Below, one piece after another: positions 5,781 to 11,416 of a DNA stretch of 11,416 bases. The position numbers and the translations under genes were made by a program. The stretch lies in assembly GCA_016935295.1 (NCBI GenBank), contig JAFGRF010000214.1:1-11416 (forward strand), read 5' to 3'. Position 1 is the first letter of the stretch; each line of letters starts with the position of its first letter. Under the pieces are notes generated by a model. That model made no database searches and was not told the origin of the DNA. It worked only from the letters and a program-made list of their open reading frames with translations. Origin of the DNA: Caldifarciminota bacterium (GTDB lineage Bacteria; Hydrothermota; Tepidihabitantia; Tepidihabitantales; Tepidihabitantaceae).

Positions 5781-6668
5781 GTGCGCTGTCTTGTGACCGG
5801 TTCCAAGGGAATGCTTGGAACCGATTTGGTCGAGTTTCTACGTCGTCAGGATGAAGAGGTCATCGGCTGGGACCTGCCCCAGCACGACGTGACCGATGTC
5901 GAGAAGACCATCAATGGTATTCACCAGGTCGGGCCCGAGGTCATATTCCATCTGGCCTCTCGCACCGACGTCGACGGCTGCGAGGACGACGTGGCCGGCG
6001 CCACCAGTGTCAACTTCCAGGGCACCTGGGCGGTTGCGCTCGGGGCCGAGGAACTGCGCTGCAAGTTGCTCTATGTTTCAACCGACTATGTGTTCGACGG
6101 TCGTTCCGACCGGCCCTATCGCGAGGGCGACGCCACCAACCCGCTCTCGGTCTACGGCAAGACGAAGTTGATGGGGGAGAACGCCGTCACGAAGACCTGT
6201 CAGCATCACTTCATCGCCCGCACGAGTTGGCTCTACGGCAGGTACGGCCGGAACTTCGTGGACACAATCCGTCGGAAGTCGTCCCAAGTGCCGAGAATCG
6301 AGGTCGTTAGCGACCAGGTCGGCTCGCCAACCTACGCGCGGCACCTCTGCCGGCCCCTATGGGAACTGGCCAAGTCCAAGCACTTCGGTACGTATCACCT
6401 GACCAACTCGGGTCAGTGCTCATGGTTCGAGTTGGCTCAGGAGATAGTGAAGCTCACCGGCGCCAAGTGCGAGGTTGCTCCGATCGACACCGCGACTGCA
6501 GCGCGACGAGCTCCGCGTCCGGCCTACTCGGTGCTCGAGAACAGAGAATTCAGGCATCGGTTCGGCAGGGAGCTCCGGACGTGGCAGGAGGCGTTGCGCA
6601 GCTACATCACCGGTAAGGACGAGAGACGAGCAGGAAGTGACGAAGGACGAATGACAGATGCCGAATAG
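5781..6668 (+). CDS. rmlD: dTDP-4-dehydrorhamnose reductase-like (RmlD) sugar-nucleotide reductase
   Basis: This is a short-chain dehydrogenase/reductase of the extended RmlD type, which reduces dTDP-4-keto-6-deoxy-L-mannose to dTDP-L-rhamnose using NAD(P)H in cell-surface polysaccharide synthesis. Visible motifs are the N-terminal nucleotide-binding GSKGMLG (7-13), HLASRTDVDGCE (57-68), STDYVFDG (100-107) and the catalytic Y125-GKT-K129. A substrate-domain pattern SWLYGRYGRNFVDTI follows (about 169-183), then VVSDQVGSPTYARHL. At 295 residues it has family length. The GTG start at 5781 follows AGGAAGG. No rmlA, rmlB or rmlC is nearby, so the exact sugar substrate is uncertain. The last ~17 residues (KDERRAGSDEGRMTDAE) lie beyond the conserved end and are encoded by GACGAAGGACGA-type words. 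It overlaps the Nudix gene by 11 bases. Confidence 0.88.
   Translation: MRCLVTGSKGMLGTDLVEFLRRQDEEVIGWDLPQHDVTDVEKTINGIHQVGPEVIFHLASRTDVDGCEDDVAGATSVNFQGTWAVALGAEELRCKLLYVSTDYVFDGRSDRPYREGDATNPLSVYGKTKLMGENAVTKTCQHHFIARTSWLYGRYGRNFVDTIRRKSSQVPRIEVVSDQVGSPTYARHLCRPLWELAKSKHFGTYHLTNSGQCSWFELAQEIVKLTGAKCEVAPIDTATAARRAPRPAYSVLENREFRHRFGRELRTWQEALRSYITGKDERRAGSDEGRMTDAE
6614..6653 (+). repeat. GACGA/GAAGGACGA word tract at the rmlD 3' end
   Basis: Repeats of AAGGACGAGAGACGAG and GTGACGAAGGACGAATGAC form the last codons of rmlD, immediately before the Nudix start at 6658. It looks like word-repeat spacer that has been read into the gene end. Confidence 0.5.
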
Positions 6669-7056
6669 GGGACCGGGGTTGGCGGTGGATTGTATCATTC
6701 TGCTCGACGGCAAGGTACTCCTGATCCACCGCCGCAACCCGCCGCATGGCTGGGCGCTGCCGGGTGGATTCGTCGAATACGGAGAGACAGTGGAGGACGC
6801 GGTGCGTCGTGAAATGAAGGAAGAGACCGGACTCGACCTGGCTGACCTGAAGCAGTTCCGGGTCTACTCAGACCCGACGCGGGACCCGCGCGGGCACGTC
6901 GTATCCGTTGTCTTCTCCGCCCGAGGAGTTGGCGAGCCTGAAGCCGGCGACGATGCCGACCGCTACCGCCTGGTTGACTTGGGTGATATTCCCGAGTCCG
7001 AACTCGTCTTCGATCATGCGAAGATACTAGGGGACTTCGTCCAAAGTAGAAAGTAG
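6658..7056 (+). CDS. Nudix hydrolase, probable ADP-ribose pyrophosphatase
   Basis: A cytoplasmic hydrolase of nucleoside diphosphates linked to another moiety. The complete Nudix box GX5EX7REUXEEXGU is present: G37, E43, R51-E52-M53, E55-E56 and G58-L59, which bind the divalent metal and catalyse pyrophosphate cleavage. LPGGFVEYGET precedes the catalytic helix. The later segment YSDPTRDPRGHVVSVVF (69-85) is characteristic of archaeal and bacterial ADP-ribose pyrophosphatases, which suggests ADP-ribose as substrate; other substrates remain possible. The 132 residues are a normal single-domain length. The ATG at 6658 overlaps the rmlD end by 11 bases, so the two are probably co-translated. The last residues (VQSRK) and the stop lie within a CCAAAGTAGAAAGTAG word tract. 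Confidence 0.92.
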   Translation: MPNRGPGLAVDCIILLDGKVLLIHRRNPPHGWALPGGFVEYGETVEDAVRREMKEETGLDLADLKQFRVYSDPTRDPRGHVVSVVFSARGVGEPEAGDDADRYRLVDLGDIPESELVFDHAKILGDFVQSRK

Positions 7057-7093
7057 TAAGGACAAAGGACTAAGCAACTAGAAAAGGACAAAG
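7041..7093 (+). repeat. AAAGTAG/GGACAAAGGAC word tract
   Basis: Words CCAAAGTAGAAAGTAG, AAGGACAAAGGACTAAG and AAAAGGACAAAG run from the last codons of the Nudix gene into the spacer. They resemble the AAAGTCC tract at 128-160. The right part forms one arm of the hairpin at 7083-7121. Confidence 0.6.
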
Positions 7094-7121
7094 TCAGGGG
7101 CAGCCCCTTGCTTTGTCCTTT
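7083..7121. terminator. Hairpin between the convergent Nudix and mutL-like genes
   Basis: Perfect 11-base arms AAAGGACAAAG (7083-7093) and CTTTGTCCTTT (7111-7121) enclose a GGGGC/GCCCC inner stem. It lies between the stops at 7056 and 7149. T-rich sequence follows on the plus strand (GGCTTTTGGCCTTTGTAC) but no clean T-run. It probably serves as a bidirectional transcript end for both operons. Confidence 0.6.
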
Positions 7122-7148
7122 GGCTTTTGGCCTTTGTACTTGGTCTGC

Positions 7149-8960
7149 TTAGGAGGGGTACGCGTCGAGCTGCACTGCCCACTTGCGTAGCTGTTCCATT
7201 CGTGTCTTGTCGGCTTCAGCCAGAACGAGCGGACGGCCACGGCAATCGACGATAACCCCGACGAGCCCGCCTTCCACCTTCGATTCCAGTGCCTTGCCGG
7301 CACCGGCACCGACGTCGAATCCTCGTTCAGGATTGATGGTCGCGGTGGCTGATTCGCCCACGCCCAGCGGCAGAACGGTGATGTCTCCGAACTCAACGCG
7401 AGCTTCCGATTCCTTGCCGTCGGCTTTGACGACCTTGACGTGGACGCACTTGGCGCCTGCCTTGCCTTCTCCGACCGGCGCGATGCATGTCCCGAGGTGA
7501 ATCAGGCAATCCTTTTCGAAGACCTCGTAGGCGGCTTCCGGGTGGACCTCGGTCAGCACGCCGAGGTGTGGCATCATGAATATCGAGTCCACGGTCAGGC
7601 GCGTTACGCCCTCAGGCTGGAAGGCGTCCATTGTCATCATCGCCGACTGTACCCGGCGTGGGGCATGGGAGAGCGCGCCGCCCGAGCCGACCACCAGGCT
7701 TAGGTCCATCATGCTTACCAGGGTCTCACCGGTTCGCGATTGCGCGAAGGCATCGGAAATCGTACGCTCCTGCTGCACGCCCTTGAGCCCTACCGCCATT
7801 GACATGTGGTGAAGCAGCGCGAGACGCAGGGCCTCACGCGCGATTGCCTGTTCGAGCTTCAGGTCCTCGAGCGTCGAAGGGATAGTGGTCGGACGGATCA
7901 TCTTGTTACGGATACGGTTGCGGACCTCCGCCGCTGACATCTCCATCGGCAGCCAGCGCATGATGTTCTTCTCGCCGGCTTCGGCGAGCACGTTCGAGAT
8001 TGAGTACGACATGCCCAGGTTGGCGGACACGGTGCGGTTGAATACTCCCTGGAACACGCTGAATACGTCAGTTGTGGCGCCGCCGATATCAACTCCGAGC
8101 ACGGCGATGTTCTGGGACTTGCCGATGTTCTCAATCAGCAGGCCGACCGCGCCCGGCGTAGGCATGATGGGAACGTCGGTCCAATCCATCAGCTTCTTGT
8201 ATCCCGGGGCATGTGCCATCACGTGCTCCATGAATAGGTCGTGAATCTTGTTGCGGGCCGGCCGCAGGTTCTCCCGCTCAAGAACCGGCCGGATGTTCTC
8301 GACTATCTCGAGGGCGCTTTTCTCCTTCAGGGTCTTGATGACGAGTTCGCGGGCCTCCTTGTTGCCCGCGAAGATAACCGGCAGGTTGTAGCCGACGCCA
8401 AACCGCGGCTTCGGATCAGCTGCCGCGATCAGTTCTGCCAGTTCCACCACGTGGGAGACGGTGCCGCCGTCGATGCCGCCCGAGAGGAGAATCATGTCCG
8501 GACGCAGGGTCCGAATGCGCTCGATCTTCTCGTGGGGCAGTCGGCCGTCGTTGGAGGCAATGACGTCCATCACGATCGCGCCGGCGCCGAGCGCTGCCCG
8601 CGCTGCGCTTTCGCCGCTCATGGTCAGCACAACCCCCGCGACCATCATCTGCAGACCACCGCCGGCCGACGACGTCGAGATGTAGACGTCCGAGCCTTCT
8701 TTGTCCCCGGACTTGGACTTGATGATGGTCTCGCCATCGAGCAGCTTCACTCCGGAGAGTTCCTCGACCTCCATCACGGAATTGAGAACGCCCCGGGTGA
8801 CGTCTTCGAAGGGTGCCTCGACTGTGGTCGGGGCTTCGCCGCGCGTGCTGAGTCGGAATTCGGTGCCGCGTTTCTCGATCAGGATGGCCTTGGTAGTTGT
8901 CGAACCGCAATCGGTCGCCAGTATCCGGGCTATCTTATCCTTTTCGATCACGTCTGCCAT
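7149..8960 (-). CDS. glmL: MutL/GlmL-family reactivase ATPase for a B12-dependent mutase
   Basis: An ASKHA-fold ATPase of the methylaspartate mutase accessory family (MutL/GlmL), thought to reactivate adenosylcobalamin-dependent carbon-skeleton mutases or aminomutases. The phosphate-1 motif is ATDCGSTTTKAILIE (15-29) and the phosphate-2 motif GVDIGGATTDVFSVF (289-303). LSGGIDGGT (159-167) and VGSGGALSHAP (424-434) are also typical. At 603 residues it is the long form (GlmL is about 460): residues ~520-585 add a domain with PLGVGESATATINPERGFDVG and VEGGLVGVIVDCRGRPL. It overlaps the small upstream gene by 26 bases. GGAGG touches the ATG at 8960, so the GTG at 8951 (residue 4), nine bases away, is an equally plausible start. 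Last gene of the gcv operon; no mutase is visible, so the client is unknown. Confidence 0.85.
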   Translation of the reverse strand: MADVIEKDKIARILATDCGSTTTKAILIEKRGTEFRLSTRGEAPTTVEAPFEDVTRGVLNSVMEVEELSGVKLLDGETIIKSKSGDKEGSDVYISTSSAGGGLQMMVAGVVLTMSGESAARAALGAGAIVMDVIASNDGRLPHEKIERIRTLRPDMILLSGGIDGGTVSHVVELAELIAAADPKPRFGVGYNLPVIFAGNKEARELVIKTLKEKSALEIVENIRPVLERENLRPARNKIHDLFMEHVMAHAPGYKKLMDWTDVPIMPTPGAVGLLIENIGKSQNIAVLGVDIGGATTDVFSVFQGVFNRTVSANLGMSYSISNVLAEAGEKNIMRWLPMEMSAAEVRNRIRNKMIRPTTIPSTLEDLKLEQAIAREALRLALLHHMSMAVGLKGVQQERTISDAFAQSRTGETLVSMMDLSLVVGSGGALSHAPRRVQSAMMTMDAFQPEGVTRLTVDSIFMMPHLGVLTEVHPEAAYEVFEKDCLIHLGTCIAPVGEGKAGAKCVHVKVVKADGKESEARVEFGDITVLPLGVGESATATINPERGFDVGAGAGKALESKVEGGLVGVIVDCRGRPLVLAEADKTRMEQLRKWAVQLDAYPS

Positions 8961-9228
8961 CCTCCAATTTCTCTATCTTCTGAATCAGGGCTTCGACGTT
9001 CGCCCGATCCTCCAGCAGGGCCGCAATCTCATCGTACTGGTGAAAGGGGAAGACCGAGGTAACAATCGGCTGAAGGAACACCATCATCTGCGAGCCGACA
9101 AAGGAGAGCGGTTTGCTCGATTCAAGCATCACCACTGCCACGGGAGTCAGTCTGAGGTCGACAACCTTCTGAGCTATCTTGATGAGGATTTCTTCGCGGC
9201 GTTCGACCGAGATGTCGGATGCGAACAT
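8935..9228 (-). CDS. Small conserved-looking protein, possible partner of the MutL-like ATPase
   Basis: About 97 residues, cytoplasmic, no signal or membrane segment. The pattern LRLTPVAVVMLESSKPLSFVGSQMMVFLQPIVTSVF, then YDEIAALLEDRANVEALIQKIEKLE, looks like a compact folded domain and not a chance frame. The pairing of a ~100-residue protein with a MutL-like ATPase resembles the KamB/KamC reactivase pair of lysine 5,6-aminomutase; this is an inference from gene arrangement and size, not proven homology. A TTG at 9246 would give 103 residues, but the ATG at 9228 is preferred: it shares TGATG with the gcvPB stop, as at the gcvPB start. The C-terminus (GRRDRKG) is encoded within the overlap with the mutL-like gene. 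Confidence 0.75.
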   Translation of the reverse strand: MFASDISVERREEILIKIAQKVVDLRLTPVAVVMLESSKPLSFVGSQMMVFLQPIVTSVFPFHQYDEIAALLEDRANVEALIQKIEKLEDGRRDRKG

Positions 9229-10685
9229 CAGGACTTCGTTCCCCAATTCACGTCGAGCTCGCGCGACGCCTTGGCTTCGTCCAGGCGCCGAACCGGGGTG
9301 GTTACGGGAGCCCGGCGCAGTATGTCAGGGTTGGTCCTGGCCTCGTCCGCGATCTGCTTCATGGCTTTGATGAACTCGTCGAGCGACTCGCGTGACTCGG
9401 TCTCGGTCGGTTCGATCATCAGCGCCTCGGGTACAATCAGCGGGAAGTAGATAGTCGGCGCGTGCATCCCGTAGTCGAGCAGGCGCTTGGCGACATCGAG
9501 TGTCTTGACGCCGTGCTCGCGCAGGTTCGAACCGGAGAAGACAACTTCGTGCAGGCTCCGGTCTTTGTAGGGCAGGTCGTAGATGTCCTCAAGGCCAGCC
9601 CGGACGTAGTTCGCATTCAGGACGGCGTTCTCGGCCGCGTCCTTGAGCCCGGCAGCTCCGAGCATGCGGATGTAGGTGTAGGCGCGGACCAGAACCGCGA
9701 ACTGGCCGTGGAAACCCATGACTCGACCGATAGAATCGGGCCGACTGTAGTCCAGGTAGTACTCTGCGCCACTCGATCCCCTGGTCCCTTGGTTTCTTCT
9801 CTTGACTACCGGCTTCGGCAGGAGCGGTTCGAGTGCCTTCGTGACCGCCACCGGTCCGGAGCCGGGGCCGCCGCCGCCGTGCGGGGTAGAGAAGGTCTTG
9901 TGCAGGTTGATGTGCATTACATCGAACCCGGCATCGGCCGGCCGGTGCACGCCGACGTAGGAGTTGAGGTTCGCGCCGTCCAGGTAGACGAGCGAGCCCT
10001 GCTTGTGCATGATGTCGCAGATTCTCTTGGCCTCGGGTTCGAATATGCCGAGCGTATTCGGGTTGGTTACCATCAGGCAGGCCACGCAGGTCGAGCAGGC
10101 GCGCTCCAGTTCGTCGGGGTCGATCTCGCCCTTGGCGTTCGACTTGATCTGAACCGGCTTGAACCCGGAGAGGGTCACCGAGGCCGGGTTCGTGCCATGG
10201 GCCGAGTCAGGCACGAGCACGACGTCGCGCTGCTCGCCACGCTTCTCGAAGTACTTCCGAATCATCATGATGCCGGCCAGCTCACCATGCGCTCCCGCAG
10301 CCGGTTCGAGCGATACCGCGTCGAATCCGGTTATCTCTTCCAGCATCCGCGCCAGTTCGTACATCAGCCGCAACGCGCCCTGGGTCAGGGATTCGGGTTC
10401 GAGCGGGTGGAGGCCGGTGAAGCCGGGCATGCGGCACGCCAGCTCGTTCACCTTGGGGTTGTACTTCATGGTGCACGAGCCGAGCGGATAGAACCCCTTG
10501 TCAACGTGGTGATTCATGACCGAGAGCCGGGTGAAGTGACGGGCCACGTCTACTTCGCTTAGTTCGGGCAGCTCGTTGTCTTTGCGCGCAGACTCGCCGG
10601 CATCGATCGGCGGAACATCGAGCTTTGGCAATGACCATGCCTGCCGCCCGGGACTGGAGAGCTCGAACAGCGTCTTCTCAGGCAT
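9228..10685 (-). CDS. gcvPB: Glycine dehydrogenase (decarboxylating) subunit 2, GcvPB
   Basis: The PLP-binding half of the two-subunit P-protein of the glycine cleavage system. With GcvPA it decarboxylates glycine and passes the aminomethyl group to lipoyl-GcvH in the cytoplasm. Family motifs: VMNHHVDKGFYPLGSCTMKYNPK near the N-terminus, EPAAGAHGELAG, HGTNPAS, YLDGANLN and NLHKTFSTPHGGGGPGSGPV, in which K263 forms the Schiff base with PLP. From the ATG at 10685 it is 485 residues, the usual size. This start (MPEKTLFELSSPGRQ) has AAGGA seven bases upstream and shares TGATG with the preceding gene; a longer frame to 10760 would add 25 residues that overlap that gene and look unlike the family. 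No key residue appears lost. Confidence 0.97.
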   Translation of the reverse strand: MPEKTLFELSSPGRQAWSLPKLDVPPIDAGESARKDNELPELSEVDVARHFTRLSVMNHHVDKGFYPLGSCTMKYNPKVNELACRMPGFTGLHPLEPESLTQGALRLMYELARMLEEITGFDAVSLEPAAGAHGELAGIMMIRKYFEKRGEQRDVVLVPDSAHGTNPASVTLSGFKPVQIKSNAKGEIDPDELERACSTCVACLMVTNPNTLGIFEPEAKRICDIMHKQGSLVYLDGANLNSYVGVHRPADAGFDVMHINLHKTFSTPHGGGGPGSGPVAVTKALEPLLPKPVVKRRNQGTRGSSGAEYYLDYSRPDSIGRVMGFHGQFAVLVRAYTYIRMLGAAGLKDAAENAVLNANYVRAGLEDIYDLPYKDRSLHEVVFSGSNLREHGVKTLDVAKRLLDYGMHAPTIYFPLIVPEALMIEPTETESRESLDEFIKAMKQIADEARTNPDILRRAPVTTPVRRLDEAKASRELDVNWGTKS

Positions 10686-10879
10686 CAGCGTTTCCTTGAA
10701 GCGATGAAGCGGGCGACCGAGCGGTCGTACGTGCGCTCGACTTCCGGCGTGAAATAGCATGCGGGCAGTTCGTCATTGGCGCGATGGTAGGCGATGCACT
10801 CGCAGCACTTGCCTTTGCGGGAACAGGGCTCATAGGTGCAGGGGCAGGTCTGCCGGTTCGCTCTGAGATTGCACTCCAT
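10685..10879 (-). CDS. Small Cys-rich protein, DUF6485-like, between gcvPA and gcvPB
   Basis: A 64-residue protein from the ATG at 10879. The first half is dense in cysteine: C3, C12, C14, C19, C25, C26 and C28, then C41, in the pattern C-8x-CxC-4x-C-5x-CCxC...HRANDELPACYF. It resembles the DUF6485 family (recalled by pattern). The cysteines suggest binding of a metal or Fe-S cluster, or a redox role; none is demonstrated. The position between the two P-protein subunits, with two bases after gcvPA and a one-base TGATG overlap with gcvPB, points to a role linked to glycine decarboxylase. A TTG at 10891 would add four residues; no convincing ribosome site distinguishes the two, and coupling to gcvPA favours the ATG. 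Confidence 0.82.
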   Translation of the reverse strand: MECNLRANRQTCPCTYEPCSRKGKCCECIAYHRANDELPACYFTPEVERTYDRSVARFIASRKR

Positions 10880-10880
10880 A

Positions 10881-11416
10881 TCAGCTGGCAAACTCCTGCT
10901 TCAGGAACTCGCAGTAGCCGTCCATCTCCGTCCGAGTGCGCTTCTCGGTGACCGCGACCAGAAGTCGGTTCTTCCATTCCGGGACGAAACGGTCGAGCGC
11001 CACGCCGGCCAGGATGCCGTGTCTGGCTCCGGCCTCTACCACATGGGCAGCGGGAACCGGAGTCCGGACCACGAATTCCTTGAAGAACGGGGTAGACGTC
11101 TCGGTCGAGAAGCCGCTGACGCCGGCAATCCCGCTCGCGAGGTAGTGGGCCTTGGCCCCGCACTGGCGGGCGACTTCCGCCATACCTGTCCGGCCCATCG
11201 TTGCCATGTAGACGCTTGCGGCCAGCGCGCACAGTGCTTGGTTCGTGCAGATGTTCGACGTGGCGCGTTCGCGTCGGATGTGCTGTTCCCTGGTCTGGAG
11301 CGCGAGCACATATCCGGGTTTGCCCTCGGTGTCCACGGTTCGCGCCACAATCCGGCCGGGCAGATTCCGGATGTACTTTTTCTTCGCGCTCATCAGGCCG
11401 AGATAGGGGCCACCGA
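10881..11416 (-). CDS. gcvPA: Glycine dehydrogenase (decarboxylating) subunit 1, GcvPA (C-terminal part)
   Basis: The partner subunit of GcvPB in the P-protein of the glycine cleavage system. Only about 178 residues are visible; the frame runs off the right edge, and roughly 270 N-terminal residues lie outside, since the family is about 440-450 long. The edge codons read GGPYLGLMSAKKKYIRNLPGRIV, the typical GcvPA segment, so the ATG at 11393 is internal and not the start. Further family features are LQTREQHIRRERATSNICTNQALCAL and SGFSTETSTPFFKEFVVRTP. The C-terminus ends EFLKQEFAS. The stop TGA is followed after two bases by the small Cys-rich gene's ATG. It is the first visible gene of the minus-strand operon. 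Confidence 0.96.
   Translation of the reverse strand, partial: GGPYLGLMSAKKKYIRNLPGRIVARTVDTEGKPGYVLALQTREQHIRRERATSNICTNQALCALAASVYMATMGRTGMAEVARQCGAKAHYLASGIAGVSGFSTETSTPFFKEFVVRTPVPAAHVVEAGARHGILAGVALDRFVPEWKNRLLVAVTEKRTRTEMDGYCEFLKQEFAS

Noticed and set aside
5731..5781. A 16-codon Lys-rich frame (GTG at 5731) ending in TAGTG on the rmlD start, possible leader peptide
   Set aside because: Too short and without recognisable features; the frame is open further upstream, and the one-base overlap can arise by chance.
8241..9062. A 273-codon plus-strand frame antisense to the mutL-like gene
   Set aside because: Shadow of the strongly supported MutL/GlmL-like frame; low-quality composition and no motif.
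9462..10562. A 366-codon open frame on the plus strand antisense to gcvPB
   Set aside because: Lies wholly opposite a clear GcvPB coding sequence; long antisense frames are expected in GC-rich genes, and the translation resembles no known family.
10686..10760. N-terminal extension of GcvPB starting at 10760
   Set aside because: Overlaps the Cys-rich gene in another frame, does not look like the family N-terminus, and the ATG at 10685 has an AAGGA site and a TGATG junction.

Overview
This window is GC-rich, tightly packed bacterial DNA. It carries a vacuolar/archaeal-type (V-type) ATPase segment, a two-subunit glycine decarboxylase (GcvPA/GcvPB) and a MutL/GlmL-type mutase reactivase ATPase. 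It also has short 'word' repeats between genes. Together these suggest an anaerobic, amino-acid-using lineage such as the candidate phylum WOR-3/Stahlbacteria. The taxon is an inference; the sequence contains no rRNA or other phylogenetic marker.

Left block, plus strand (1-3333): V-type ATPase subunits I, K and E in one run. Subunit K has the full set of Na+-ligand residues known from Enterococcus hirae NtpK, so the enzyme is probably sodium-coupled. The catalytic A and B subunits are not in the window. A strong hairpin lies between K and E.

Middle block, minus strand (3414-5647): two overlapping genes for paralogous exported or membrane proteins. Both have a TPR-like helical region followed by a DUF5683-like membrane tail. 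The upstream one also carries a YidD domain behind a signal peptide, and two long palindromes sit in frame inside its coding sequence. A 133-base divergent spacer separates it from the next block and holds a good sigma70-type promoter facing the minus strand.

Next, plus strand (5781-7056): an RmlD-like nucleotide-sugar reductase overlapping a Nudix hydrolase of the ADP-ribose pyrophosphatase type. A terminator-like hairpin follows at the convergent junction.

Right block, minus strand (11416-7149): gcvPA (5' end outside the window), a 65-residue Cys-rich DUF6485-like protein, gcvPB, a 97-residue small protein and a 603-residue MutL/GlmL-like ASKHA ATPase. The genes abut or overlap, twice through TGATG stop/start junctions, so they are very likely one translationally coupled operon. 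It joins glycine cleavage to what looks like a reactivation chaperone for a B12-dependent mutase, but no mutase gene is visible.

The most unusual signals are the YidD-TPR-DUF5683 fusion, the in-frame palindromes, and the word repeats that fill gene boundaries and spill into coding sequence at both gene ends. No stretch longer than 300 bases lacks a gene.
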